DNA of 64,000 bases from Sinanaerobacter chloroacetimidivorans (GTDB lineage: Bacteria > Bacillota > Clostridia > Peptostreptococcales > Anaerovoracaceae), in contig NZ_JAGSND010000013.1 in assembly GCF_018128545.1 (NCBI RefSeq), forward strand, positions 1-64,000. Reading direction: 5' to 3'. This document shows, piece after piece, positions 34,966 through 44,402 of the stretch. Each line of letters opens with the position of its first letter. Position 1 is the first letter of the stretch. The notes under the pieces were generated by a model. It saw nothing but the letters and a program-made list of their open reading frames with translations, searched no databases and was not told the DNA's origin. A program made the position numbers and the translations under genes.

Positions 34966-36438
34966 ATGGATAAAAAAGTAAGATTTGGAAGACGAATTCT
35001 TTACATCATGATGCTGGTTTTATTAGGAACAGGCTGCGTGTCTGCCGCCGGGACTGCAGACATTACCCAGAGTGATATCGACGCAGGGATTGCCTTCTGC
35101 AAAGAATATCCGGTAACGCTGCAGGTGGATGGAAAAACTGTCCAAGCCGAGGTGCCCCCGATTATTGTAAAAGAAAAAACCTTGATACCGGCCAGAGCCG
35201 TCTTCGAAAATATGGGGGCTACCGTTACCTGGGATGAAGGTGCAAGGCTAGTGGAAGTCACTTTGGGATCATCCAACGTAAAGCTGACCATAGATTCAAA
35301 AACCGCCTTTGTTGACGGAGTTCAAAAAACTATGGATGTACCTGCCATGATTATTAACGACAAAACTCTGATTCCGGTAAGATTTGTTGCGGAATCCCTG
35401 GCTTGTTCGGTTAATTGGGATGATGCAAAAAGAATCGTAAAAATTTCTTCTCCTGAGGTAAAAACCACCACACCCATCACCTCTATTACAGTAGAAGAAC
35501 AGGCGGATTTTTACAGAATTGTTGTTCAGGGTGAAGGCATCATTGAAGGATATAAAACCTCAGCCTATGATAATCCGGACAGATTCGGAATTGATATGAA
35601 AGGTGTAACTTTAAATATAGAGAATAGTGGTATCGACAGCAAGAATGAAATATTCAGTGCTATCAGATATTCGCAGTTCGACAGCAAAACAGTAAGACTT
35701 GTGGTGGATCTGGAAGAAAAGGTTGTCGGCAAGGTAACTTTGTCTTCGGATAAACAAAGCCTGTTTATTGATTTCAGTAAAAAGCAGAATTCTATTCCTT
35801 CGAATCCGGGAGGGGTTACCTCCTATGGTCATGAATATGTAGACTGGAGAGCCTCCGGCAAACTGGTGGTCATTGATCCGGGGCATGGAGGAAAGGATAC
35901 AGGATCTCAAGGGAAAGAAAACGGTGTTGAGATATTAAATGAGAAGGATATCAATCTCGATGTTGCTCTAAGGCTGAACAGCATGTTGAAAGAAGCAGGC
36001 GTCAGCACCTACATATTAAGAGAAACCGATAAGACCATTACGCTGTATGATCGCCCGGCCCTGGCAAATGCTGCAAACGGGGATCTTTACATCAGTGTAC
36101 ATAATAATTCTTCGGAAGGCTCCAGTGCAAATGGGGTGGAAGTTTACTACAATTCAAAATCCAATGAATCTGATTATGGAATTTACAGCAAACATCTTGC
36201 TGAAGTTGCACAGACCGAATTGGTAAAAGCATTGGGTATCCGTGACAGGGGAGCAAAAAGTGAACCTGCATATGCAGTATTGAATAAAACCCAAATGCCT
36301 GCTATTATAATTGAGGGAGCATTTCTATCCAATCCGGATAATTTGAAATTAATGCTAACCGATGAATTCAGAGAAAAATATGCTTATGCCGCCGCAAAAG
36401 CAATCATTCAGATCCTGAATGAAAGTGTTTCGGAATAA
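34966..36438 (+). CDS. Secreted N-acetylmuramoyl-L-alanine amidase (stalk-AMIN-Amidase_3)
   Basis: A 490-residue exported cell-wall hydrolase. After a signal peptide (about residues 1-28) come two copper-amine-oxidase-N-like repeats (PPIIVKEKTLIPARAVFENMG and PAMIINDKTLIPVRFVAESL regions), an AMIN domain (about 160-270), and a zinc amidase domain with VVIDPGHGGKDTG, the metal Glu region NEKDINL, ISVHNN and IIEGAFLSNP. It cleaves the amide between muramic acid and the peptide stem. The ATG at 34966 is preferred because the frame upstream would place an unrelated hydrophobic stretch before the signal peptide. Confidence 0.92.
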   Translation: MDKKVRFGRRILYIMMLVLLGTGCVSAAGTADITQSDIDAGIAFCKEYPVTLQVDGKTVQAEVPPIIVKEKTLIPARAVFENMGATVTWDEGARLVEVTLGSSNVKLTIDSKTAFVDGVQKTMDVPAMIINDKTLIPVRFVAESLACSVNWDDAKRIVKISSPEVKTTTPITSITVEEQADFYRIVVQGEGIIEGYKTSAYDNPDRFGIDMKGVTLNIENSGIDSKNEIFSAIRYSQFDSKTVRLVVDLEEKVVGKVTLSSDKQSLFIDFSKKQNSIPSNPGGVTSYGHEYVDWRASGKLVVIDPGHGGKDTGSQGKENGVEILNEKDINLDVALRLNSMLKEAGVSTYILRETDKTITLYDRPALANAANGDLYISVHNNSSEGSSANGVEVYYNSKSNESDYGIYSKHLAEVAQTELVKALGIRDRGAKSEPAYAVLNKTQMPAIIIEGAFLSNPDNLKLMLTDEFREKYAYAAAKAIIQILNESVSE

Positions 36439-36563
36439 TATTTCCGTGAGAGATGTATCGGAATAATATCCGGAATTCCAGGGATAAAGGTCATATTTTC
36501 GCTTATAATAGTTCGGAGCAATGAACACGAACAATCATAAAATCAATCATGAGGAGAAATAAA

Positions 36564-37412
36564 ATGACGAATAGTATGAACAAGTTTAAGGGCAGCAACG
36601 ACTATGTAGTGTCTAAAGAGCTGATGCATGCAGTAAATGTATCCATCGCTCTGCAAAAGCCTTTGCTGATAAAGGGAGAACCGGGAACAGGAAAAACAAT
36701 GCTGGCAGAATCCATTTCTCAAGCATTAGATAAAGACCTCATCATTTGGAATATAAAGTCTACTACGAAAGCCCAGGAAGGTCTTTATGTTTATGACACC
36801 GTACAAAGACTGTATGACAGCCAGTTCGGGGAAGGTGATGTTGCCGACATTAAAAAATATATTAAAATGGGGAAACTGGGCGAAGCCTTTTCCTCACAGG
36901 AACAGATAGTTTTATTGATTGATGAAATCGATAAAGCCGATCTGGAATTTCCCAATGACCTGCTCTGGGAACTGGACAAGATGGAATTCTATATCAATGA
37001 AACAAAGGAGACCGTTAAAACCAACCACAGACCAATCGTAATTATTACTTCCAACGCTGAAAAAGAGCTCCCGGATGCCTTCCTGAGAAGATGTATCTTC
37101 CACTATATTGAATTTCCTGATCAGGAGAAGATGCAGGAAATCGTAAAGGTTCATTACGGTGATATCGAAGAAAAACTGCTAGCTCAGGCAATGGAGACTT
37201 TTTACTGGATACGGAGTATGAAGGAAATTCAAAAGAAACCGAGCACGTCAGAACTTCTTGACTGGCTGCAGGCTCTAATGCTCAGTGGTATTTCCCTGGA
37301 CAAGATAAAGGAAGAAATCCCATTTGCCGGTGTCTTACTGAAAAAGAATCAGGATATCGAAGCGATGTTTGAAATCAAAGATAAGGGTTACACCTTGAAG
37401 AGATGGTTATAG
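36564..37412 (+). CDS. MoxR-type AAA+ ATPase
   Basis: A 282-residue ATPase with Walker A GEPGTGKTM, Walker B VLLIDEIDKAD and sensor-1 IITSNAEKELPDAFLRRC. MoxR ATPases act with von Willebrand factor A proteins as chaperones for metal-centre insertion or complex assembly. The partner VWA protein is encoded 1 nt downstream. GAGGAGA places the start at 36564. No obvious client gene adjoins. Confidence 0.9.
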   Translation: MTNSMNKFKGSNDYVVSKELMHAVNVSIALQKPLLIKGEPGTGKTMLAESISQALDKDLIIWNIKSTTKAQEGLYVYDTVQRLYDSQFGEGDVADIKKYIKMGKLGEAFSSQEQIVLLIDEIDKADLEFPNDLLWELDKMEFYINETKETVKTNHRPIVIITSNAEKELPDAFLRRCIFHYIEFPDQEKMQEIVKVHYGDIEEKLLAQAMETFYWIRSMKEIQKKPSTSELLDWLQALMLSGISLDKIKEEIPFAGVLLKKNQDIEAMFEIKDKGYTLKRWL

Positions 37413-37413
37413 T

Positions 37414-38610
37414 ATGTTTATTTCATTTTTCTATTTATTGCGGGCAAGAGGGCTGAAGGTTTCCTTGAATGAATGGCTCTCTCTCACCGAAGCTCTAGAC
37501 AAGGGATTATGCAGAGCCTGTCTCTTGGATTTTTACCATCTTTGCAGAAGCATCCTGGTGAAAAGCGAAGGAGATTACGATAAATTTGATATGGCCTTTG
37601 CCGAATATTTCAAAGGCATAAAAACCCCGGAAGACATACCGGAGGAAATCTGGAAATGGCTCAACGAGGATGTAAGAACCAGAGACATAAATGATAAGAA
37701 CATGCTGGACGATTACGTCCTGGAGCTGGAAGAGCTTCAGAAAAGACTTCAGGAAAGAATCGCAGAACAGAAGGAAAAACATGATGGAGGAAATTACTGG
37801 ATTGGAACAGGAGGCACCTCTACCATGGGCTACAACGGTTATCATGAAAGAGGGATCCGTGTAGGCGGAGAAGGCCGTCATAAAAATGCGGTTCAGGTAG
37901 CAGGTGAAAGGCACTTCAAGGACTTCCGGCAGGATAATATTTTGGATACCAGACAGTTTCAGATGGCCTTCCGCAAGCTGAGACAGTTCTCCTCCAGACT
38001 GGACGGAGCGAAAACAGAGCTTGATATTGACGGAACCATTGATGAGACCTGTGAAAATGCCGGAAATTTAAAGCTGGTTTGGGCACCGCCGAGGAAAAAC
38101 ACGGTAAAGCTGCTGCTGCTTTTCGATTCGGACGGTTCCATGATGCCGTACAGCAGGCTTTGCAGCCAATTGTTTCAGGCTGTGAGCAAGTCCAATCATT
38201 TTAAAGATCTGAAGGTGTATTATTTCCATAATTGCATTTATGAGCACCTTTATACGGACCCCCATTGCAGACGGGGAGAATGGGTAAATACGGAATATGT
38301 TCTCTCCAATCTCAGCAGTGAATACAAGGTCATCTTTGTGGGTGACGGAACCATGGCGCCTTCGGAGCTTATGAGCAAGGGCGGAAATTGTTATGTTGGA
38401 TTGTATAACGAAATTCCCGGAATTGACTGGCTGAGACGTTTTAAAAACAAATATCCGAAACATATCTGGCTGAATCCTATCCCGGAATCTGAATGGGAGT
38501 ATACCTACGGCAGCAGAACCATATTAAAAATTAAAGAATTATTCCCCATGTTTGAGCTTACCTTGGATGGCTTGGAAGCGGGAATTAAAAAATTACTGGT
38601 CAGTAAATAA
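37414..38610 (+). CDS. VWA domain protein (CoxE-like) partner of MoxR ATPase
   Basis: A 398-residue protein with an N-terminal helical region, a Gly-rich middle (GGNYWIGTGGTSTMGYNGYHERG) and a C-terminal VWA domain. The metal-ion-dependent adhesion site reads FDSDGSMMPYS rather than the canonical DxSGS, with the later GDGTMAP loop. It follows the MoxR gene after 1 nt and is therefore co-translated. The pair is of the CoxD/CoxE type, but no molybdenum enzyme is nearby. Confidence 0.85.
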   Translation: MFISFFYLLRARGLKVSLNEWLSLTEALDKGLCRACLLDFYHLCRSILVKSEGDYDKFDMAFAEYFKGIKTPEDIPEEIWKWLNEDVRTRDINDKNMLDDYVLELEELQKRLQERIAEQKEKHDGGNYWIGTGGTSTMGYNGYHERGIRVGGEGRHKNAVQVAGERHFKDFRQDNILDTRQFQMAFRKLRQFSSRLDGAKTELDIDGTIDETCENAGNLKLVWAPPRKNTVKLLLLFDSDGSMMPYSRLCSQLFQAVSKSNHFKDLKVYYFHNCIYEHLYTDPHCRRGEWVNTEYVLSNLSSEYKVIFVGDGTMAPSELMSKGGNCYVGLYNEIPGIDWLRRFKNKYPKHIWLNPIPESEWEYTYGSRTILKIKELFPMFELTLDGLEAGIKKLLVSK

Positions 38611-38615
38611 ATCAT

Positions 38616-38662
38616 AATCCTTATTGCAAAAAAAAAAATCATTGTAATAAGGATTTTTTTGT
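38616..38662 (+). terminator. Terminator of the MoxR-VWA operon
   Basis: AATCCTTATT/AATAAGGATT (38616-38625/38646-38655) followed by TTTTTT. Confidence 0.85.
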
Positions 38663-38750
38663 TATAATCATTCATAAGTCCGTTGAACAATTAATTTGAA
38701 AAGGTAGTACCCCAAGGCGCCGGGGCAGCATAGAAGGAGGTAGAGCAACA

Positions 38751-40115
38751 ATGACCATTGATCGTGACTACAAATTTTTTCTGGAGAATATACTGGGCCT
38801 TATGGTAATTAATGCAGAGGGAAATGTGATATATATGAACCGTCAATGTGCCGATTACATCAAGATGGATCAGGAAAAATCCATAGGAAAATATATAACG
38901 GATGTTTTTCCGCCCTCCAATATGCAGAAACTCTTGACCGGTGATAAAGCGCTGAATACGGATTTTTATTTTTATGACGGCAGAATGAGCGTCAGCACTC
39001 AGGCCCAGCTGCGAAAGGATGGAGAGATCGTAGGGGTTCTGGAATATGATATCATTCAGGATCTGGATTCACTGGAGGATATTCTGGGGAAATATGCACA
39101 GGTTTTAAATGATGAAATGAAATATTACAAGGAACAATTCCGCAACCTGAGACGTACCAAGTATTCTATTGAGAACCTGATCGGTTCTTCCAAAAAGATG
39201 GAAGACCTGAGAAAGCAGATCGAACTGGCTGCGGCATCCAATTCCACGGTGGTTGTCACCGGTGAAACCGGTACGGGAAAGGAACTGGTGGCGCATTCCA
39301 TTCATAATCTCAGCAATCGGAAATTTGGCAGCTTTGTTAAGATCAATGCGGCGAACTTGCCGGAAACCTTGGCTGAGTCCGAACTTTTCGGTTATGAAGA
39401 CGGTGCTTTTACAGGCGCCAAAAAAGGCGGAAAAAGAGGAAAATTTGAGCTGGCCAATGAAGGTACTCTGTTTATAGATGAAATCAGTCAATTGCCCATT
39501 GTACTCCAGCCAAAATTGTTAAGGGCGCTGCAGGAAAAAGAAATAGACAGGCTTGGAGGTCAGAAGAGCATCTCTGTCAACGTAAGGATTATTGCAGCCA
39601 CCAATGAAAATTTGAAGGAACTGGTGCGCAGTGGCAGATTTCGAGAAGATTTATATTATCGGCTGGATGTCTTTTCCATCGATGTTCCGCCTCTTCGGGA
39701 ACGCTTGGAGGATCTGCCGGAACTGGTTATGTACCGAATTGAACAGCTGAATCTGGAAATGGGCAAAAACATTACAGCGGTTGAAGATCAGGTTTATTCT
39801 TATCTGAGAAAATATGAATGGCCGGGAAATGTGAGGGAACTCTATAATATCGTTGAGAAAGCGATGAACTATGCAGAGGGGAATGTACTGAAACTGGGGC
39901 ATTTCAGGCCGGAGTCCGGCAACGGAGCGATGGATCTTGGTACCTTGAATAAATTGGGAAATCCTATAGAAGTGGTAAAACGAGAGGCGGAAAGAAAGCT
40001 GATTATGCATGTATTGGAGATGTATCAAGGGAACAAATCCAAGGCAGCGGAATACTTAAAAATCCCGAGACCCTTGTTGTATCAAAAAATGAAGCGCCTT
40101 GGGATCAATAAATAA
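38751..40115 (+). CDS. Sigma-54 activator with PAS domain (amidase-transport operon)
   Basis: A 454-residue enhancer-binding protein: PAS domain at about 8-110 (NILGLMVINAEGNVIYMNRQ), AAA+ domain at about 140-370 with GETGTGKE, GAFTGA and LFIDEIS, and a Fis-type helix-turn-helix (NKSKAAEYLKIPRPLLYQKMKRL). AAGGAGGT precedes the start. It lies directly upstream of a -24/-12 promoter (40282) and of repeats that are candidate binding sites, so it should activate the NhaC-nitrilase-amidohydrolase operon. Confidence 0.92.
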   Translation: MTIDRDYKFFLENILGLMVINAEGNVIYMNRQCADYIKMDQEKSIGKYITDVFPPSNMQKLLTGDKALNTDFYFYDGRMSVSTQAQLRKDGEIVGVLEYDIIQDLDSLEDILGKYAQVLNDEMKYYKEQFRNLRRTKYSIENLIGSSKKMEDLRKQIELAAASNSTVVVTGETGTGKELVAHSIHNLSNRKFGSFVKINAANLPETLAESELFGYEDGAFTGAKKGGKRGKFELANEGTLFIDEISQLPIVLQPKLLRALQEKEIDRLGGQKSISVNVRIIAATNENLKELVRSGRFREDLYYRLDVFSIDVPPLRERLEDLPELVMYRIEQLNLEMGKNITAVEDQVYSYLRKYEWPGNVRELYNIVEKAMNYAEGNVLKLGHFRPESGNGAMDLGTLNKLGNPIEVVKREAERKLIMHVLEMYQGNKSKAAEYLKIPRPLLYQKMKRLGINK

Positions 40116-40134
40116 TCGTTATTATAAAATGGAA

Positions 40135-40233
40135 GTGTAAGTTTATAATGACGGTGTAATTTAATAATGACATATGGAAAAACGATGAATTAACTGATTT
40201 GTTAGAAAATTCTTATAATAAGTGTAAGTTTAT
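40135..40233 (+). repeat. Three GTGTAAG/TTTAT repeats, candidate activator sites
   Basis: GTGTAAGTTTATAATGAC (40135-40152) is repeated with two changes at 40154-40171, 19 bp later, and GTGTAAGTTTAT recurs at 40222-40233 inside a 12-bp inverted repeat. They lie 50-150 bp upstream of the -24/-12 promoter, right for enhancer sites. Confidence 0.5.
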
Positions 40234-40254
40234 GCTTACACTTATTCTTTTTTC
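40217..40254 (+). terminator. Perfect 12-bp inverted repeat with T-run
   Basis: AATAAGTGTAAG/CTTACACTTATT (40217-40228/40235-40246) then CTTTTTTC. It can terminate the activator transcript; because it contains the GTGTAAG motif in both arms it may also be an activator-binding palindrome. Confidence 0.7.
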
Positions 40255-40281
40255 TATATTGAAAAATCAACGTTTCTTATC

Positions 40282-40297
40282 TGGCATAAAAATTGCT
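40282..40297 (+). promoter_or_regulatory. Sigma-54 (-24/-12) promoter of the NhaC operon
   Basis: TGGCAT-AAAAA-TTGCT has the invariant GG and GC 12 nt apart, and is about 100 nt upstream of the antiporter start with a sigma-54 activator gene just upstream. Confidence 0.85.
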
Positions 40298-40399
40298 CAT
40301 TAAAATATCAATGATAATATCAAGAATCGATTCGGAAAGGAGGGTTATTTATATTTTATCATCATAAAACTAATTAATAAATGATAGGAGGAAACGAAT

Positions 40400-41773
40400 A
40401 TGGAAGCAGTAGAAGCTATAGAAACTTATGGCATAATCAGTTTGATACCTGTTTTGGTAGTCATCATTTCAGCTGTTATTTCGAAAAGAGCACTGGAATC
40501 TCTTGTACTGGGAACCTTTGTCGGTTCTATTATTCTTACCAAGTCAGCCTGGTGGGGGACCTGGTTTGATTACACCCTGAAAGAAATCGGAGATTCCGCT
40601 TATTACATTATCATGTTTGGCATGTTCGGAGCTATGATTCGAATCTTACAGTACTCCGGATCGGCGCTGGGATTTTCAGACATCGGCGCCAAGGTCGCCA
40701 ACTCCCGAAAGAAAACCATGATTTTCACATGGATCTTAGGAATTATTATTTTTGTAGAAGATTATCTGAATGCGTTAGGGGTAGGTGTTGCCATGCAGAC
40801 CTTAACGGATAAATGGAAGATATCAAGAGAATACCTGGCCTTCATCGTCAACTCGACAGGAGCCGCAGTCTGTATTCTGGTACCCTTCTCATCCTGGGGA
40901 ATTCTTTACGCAAGCCAGATTGAAGAAGTCGGGATACTGGAAGGCATGTCAGGCTTTACTGCCTATGTCAGCTCAATTCCATTTATGCTGTATGCATGGA
41001 TCGCAGTCATCGTAGTGCCTTTATTCTGCTTAGGCGTCATCCCGCTTTACGGACCTATGAAAAAAGCTGAGGAAAGAGTTGCCCTGACCGGCAGAGTATT
41101 TCCGGACTATCATTATGAAGGTGACGAAGTGGAAGGTCTTGAAGACGAGACGAAAGCTTCCAGCGCATGGAATTTTATCGTTCCCATGATTGTATTGATC
41201 GCTGTCGCAATTTACACCGCTGATATCGTATTCGCTGTTATTATTTCCGTAGTAGTGGCATTTATCATGCTGTTTGTGCAGAAACTTATGACACTCGGCC
41301 AATTCTGCGATCATATCGTGGGAGGCTTTAAGGATATGCTTTATGTTACCATGCTGGTACTTGCAGCCTTTGTACTGCAGGATTTCAACGATGCCCTGGG
41401 TCTGACTCCGTACGTTATCGAAAGTGTTGCTCCAATCCTGAGCCCGGCATTATTCCCTGCAATCACGTTCCTGGTGATAGCAGGGCTGGCTTTTGCTACC
41501 GGAAGCTTCTGGGGCGTAGCTGCTATTTCCTTCCCAATCATCCTGCCCCTTGCCGTTGCTCTCAATGTGAATCCGTTCCTGGCCATTGGAGCAGTTTCCG
41601 CCGCAACCGCTTTCGGAAGCCATGCTTGTTTTTACAGTGATGCCGTTACCGTTACTTGTGCCGCAACCGGGTTGAAAAATATGGATTATGCGAGAACAGC
41701 CATACCGCTTATCGGTCTTCCGTTTATCCTGGGTATTATTGCATATCTTGCAGTGGGCATCGTTATGGCATAA
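40400..41773 (+). CDS. NhaC-family Na+/H+ (solute) antiporter
   Basis: A 457-residue membrane protein with about eleven hydrophobic segments, of the NhaC/ion transporter superfamily. Characteristic stretches are FVEDYLNALGVGVAMQ, FSSWGILYASQ and GSFWGVAAISFPIILPLA. Some members exchange organic solutes such as malate/lactate or amines against sodium or protons. Placed first in a sigma-54 operon with two amide hydrolases, it probably imports or exchanges their substrate or product rather than only sodium. AGGAGG precedes the start. Confidence 0.88.
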   Translation: MEAVEAIETYGIISLIPVLVVIISAVISKRALESLVLGTFVGSIILTKSAWWGTWFDYTLKEIGDSAYYIIMFGMFGAMIRILQYSGSALGFSDIGAKVANSRKKTMIFTWILGIIIFVEDYLNALGVGVAMQTLTDKWKISREYLAFIVNSTGAAVCILVPFSSWGILYASQIEEVGILEGMSGFTAYVSSIPFMLYAWIAVIVVPLFCLGVIPLYGPMKKAEERVALTGRVFPDYHYEGDEVEGLEDETKASSAWNFIVPMIVLIAVAIYTADIVFAVIISVVVAFIMLFVQKLMTLGQFCDHIVGGFKDMLYVTMLVLAAFVLQDFNDALGLTPYVIESVAPILSPALFPAITFLVIAGLAFATGSFWGVAAISFPIILPLAVALNVNPFLAIGAVSAATAFGSHACFYSDAVTVTCAATGLKNMDYARTAIPLIGLPFILGIIAYLAVGIVMA

Positions 41774-41801
41774 ACAAGAAAAAGGAGGAAATGGACAAAT
41801 T

Positions 41802-42683
41802 ATGAACAAAGGTAAAGTGACAATCGGAATGACCCAATTTGCCTGTGACCCTGACCGTAACGAGAATATCAAGAAGGCAGAGGAGCAAATACGGAAAATG
41901 GCTGCTATGGGTGCAAAAATCATCTGTACCCAGGAGCTGTTCTCCGGACAATATTTTGCCCAAATTATCGATTATACCAAATATGACTGGGCTGAACCCG
42001 TAGATGGACCCGCCAATCAACGTATGCAGGCTTTGGCAGCAGAATTGGACGTCGTAGTGGTCAGCTGCTATTACGAATATGCCATGGATGGCGTCTACTT
42101 TAATTCAGCAGCAGTTTTTGATGCAGACGGAACCTTACTGGGTAATTATAGGAAGCACCATATCCCCGAAGGGCCGCAGTACATAGAAAAGTACTATTTT
42201 ACTCCTGGAGACAGCCCCTATCTTGTATTCAAATCAAAATACGGCAAATTCGGGGTGCTGATCTGCTGGGATGAGTGGTTTCCGGAACCGACCAGAATTC
42301 TTGCACTGAAAGGCGCAGACTTTATATTCTACCCCTCTGCCATCGGATCAGAGCCGGATAATCCGGAACTCGATACCTCTCAGACCTGGATGGATGCCAT
42401 ACGAGGGCATGGAATCCATAACAACTTCTATGTCTGTGCCTGTAACAGAGTAGGAAAGGAAGATGCGGCGGACGGTTCGGGTTTTATGGAATTCTATGGA
42501 AGAAGCTTTGTCTCCGATCCCTGGGGAAACGTACTCTGCGAAGGAAAGCGGAAGGAAGCGGATCTGATTGTAGCGGAGCTAGATCTGGATGAGATTAAAA
42601 GAGCCAGAGATATCCTTCAGTTTCATAGAGACCGCAGGGTAGATTCCTATCAGGAATTACTGAAATTGCACATCCATGAATAA
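41802..42683 (+). CDS. N-carbamoylputrescine-amidase-like nitrilase-superfamily hydrolase
   Basis: A 293-residue carbon-nitrogen hydrolase with the catalytic triad Glu45 (TQELF), Lys118 (YRKHHIPEGPQY) and Cys155 (LICWDEWFPE). The overall sequence is closest to N-carbamoylputrescine amidases (AguB), which release ammonia and CO2 from N-carbamoyl amines. The AAAGGAGG at 41781 is 13 nt from ATG 41802 and better spaced for a 4-codon ATG frame at 41791 that overlaps this start (ATGA), so reinitiation may be used. No agmatine deiminase is nearby. Confidence 0.88.
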   Translation: MNKGKVTIGMTQFACDPDRNENIKKAEEQIRKMAAMGAKIICTQELFSGQYFAQIIDYTKYDWAEPVDGPANQRMQALAAELDVVVVSCYYEYAMDGVYFNSAAVFDADGTLLGNYRKHHIPEGPQYIEKYYFTPGDSPYLVFKSKYGKFGVLICWDEWFPEPTRILALKGADFIFYPSAIGSEPDNPELDTSQTWMDAIRGHGIHNNFYVCACNRVGKEDAADGSGFMEFYGRSFVSDPWGNVLCEGKRKEADLIVAELDLDEIKRARDILQFHRDRRVDSYQELLKLHIHE

Positions 42684-42744
42684 TCATGAATCCATACTTC
42701 CTTTATTGGAAGGAATTCATGAGTGGTGAAAGGAAACAACGAAT

Positions 42745-44361
42745 ATGTATGCCGATATGTTAATAAAGAGTAAGAGAATATTTGACAGTATCAAGGAAAA
42801 GCCTTTCGATGGCTATGTGGCAATAAAAGGGAACCGAATTTTAGCAGTTGGTCAGGGAATCGAGCCGGATCAGATAGCAGGTCCCGATACCCGGGTGTTT
42901 GAGTTTGGGGAGGAGCTTGTCATGACAGGCTTTCATGATAGCCATACTCATCTGCTTATGGCGGGCATGTTTCAGACCTATGTGAATCTGGCAAATGCCA
43001 GATCGGAAGAGGAAGCAGTACTGATGGTAAAGGAGGCTGCAGATGAAAACCAGGACAAAGAAGGCTGGGTCATTGGATTCAGCTGGTATCATGTATTCTG
43101 GGATATCAAAGAGCTCCCCACAAGAAAATCTCTGGATCGTTATTTTCCCCATCGGCCGGTCTTTCTGCTGAATGCAGAAGCTCACGGTGCCTGGGTCAAC
43201 AGTAAGGCGCTTGAAATTGCCGGAATTACAAAAGACACACCGGATCCTTTCGGCGGAGAAATCGCAAGAGATGAAGACGGGGAGGCAACGGGATTCCTGT
43301 ATGAATCTGCGGTGGGACTTGTCAGCAAATATGCGCTGTCATTCAATGAGGAAGAAGAAAAAGTTCTGATCCAGGCTTTTCAAAAAAGTGCAGGTGCCTA
43401 TGGAATTACCTCGGTAAACGATGTTCAGCCCTATTTCCACGGAAACATGGGAAATCTTGCGGTATACCATGATATGGACCGGAAGGGAGAACTCACGGTC
43501 AGGATTCATGCCGCACCGGATCTTCTGGGAGACCTGGATCAGGTCAATGAATGGCGGGAACGCTATTCTTCGGAAAAACTGAAGGTGAATCACTTAAAAC
43601 AATTTCTGGACGGCGTCAGTACCACTCATACCGCCCTGGTACTGGATGAATATGCAGATCTGCCGGGCAGCTACGGAATCTCCCTGAATGATACGCAAGC
43701 TATCAGGGATGCTGTTCCGGAAGCACATAAGAGGGGATTTTCGGTGAAGCTTCATTCCTGCGGAGATAAGTCTGCAAGGATGGCATTGGATTACTATGAA
43801 AATGCCATAAACCTCCATGGTAAGAATCAATGCCGCCATGCCATCGAGCATGTGGAATTGATAGCAGAGGAAGATATTCCGAGGTTTGGTGCCCTGGGAA
43901 TCATACCATCTGTTCAACCGGAGCACATTGCCCTGACCCAAGCCTTTGATGAGAATCCCTATCCTGTCACCTTAGGGGAAGATAGGGCTTCCAGGACGTG
44001 GCCGCTGAAGAGCCTGTATGACAGTGCAGGCATACTGGCTATTGGAAGCGATTGCCCGGTGGTGGACAACAATCCGCTCCTGGAAATCTACAGAGGAGTC
44101 ACCAGACTTCATAATGACGGCAAACCGGAAGGGGGATGGAATCCCTTTGAAAAGCTTACCATGTATGAAGTGCTTAGGAGCTATACCTATGGTTCTGCCT
44201 ATGGTGCATTGAGAGAGCAGGAACTGGGATCCCTGGAACCGGGTAAATTTGCCGACATCGTGGTCATCGACCGGGATCTCTTTTCCGTGGATCCGTCGGA
44301 GATTAAGGACAGCAAGGTCCTCCTGACCATCATGGACGGAAAGGTTGTCTTCGAAAGATAA
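42745..44361 (+). CDS. YtcJ-like metal-dependent amidohydrolase
   Basis: A 538-residue Amidohydro_3 family enzyme. The first metal site is FHDSHTHL; further ligands are in VKLHSCGDKS, HAIEHVEL and GSDCPV. Relatives hydrolyse N-acyl or N-carbamoyl compounds and imides, but many are uncharacterised. It ends the sigma-54 operon with the antiporter and nitrilase, suggesting a two-step amide or ring-opening pathway that releases ammonia. The order of steps and substrate are inference. Confidence 0.87.
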   Translation: MYADMLIKSKRIFDSIKEKPFDGYVAIKGNRILAVGQGIEPDQIAGPDTRVFEFGEELVMTGFHDSHTHLLMAGMFQTYVNLANARSEEEAVLMVKEAADENQDKEGWVIGFSWYHVFWDIKELPTRKSLDRYFPHRPVFLLNAEAHGAWVNSKALEIAGITKDTPDPFGGEIARDEDGEATGFLYESAVGLVSKYALSFNEEEEKVLIQAFQKSAGAYGITSVNDVQPYFHGNMGNLAVYHDMDRKGELTVRIHAAPDLLGDLDQVNEWRERYSSEKLKVNHLKQFLDGVSTTHTALVLDEYADLPGSYGISLNDTQAIRDAVPEAHKRGFSVKLHSCGDKSARMALDYYENAINLHGKNQCRHAIEHVELIAEEDIPRFGALGIIPSVQPEHIALTQAFDENPYPVTLGEDRASRTWPLKSLYDSAGILAIGSDCPVVDNNPLLEIYRGVTRLHNDGKPEGGWNPFEKLTMYEVLRSYTYGSAYGALREQELGSLEPGKFADIVVIDRDLFSVDPSEIKDSKVLLTIMDGKVVFER

Positions 44362-44402
44362 TCACCGGGAGTCTAAATATCAGGTAATACAGAAAGCAGA
44401 AG

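Noticed and set aside
41791-41805. Four-codon frame MDKL before the nitrilase gene
   Set aside because: Too short and too close to the ribosome binding site to call a gene; noted only as a possible reinitiation aid.
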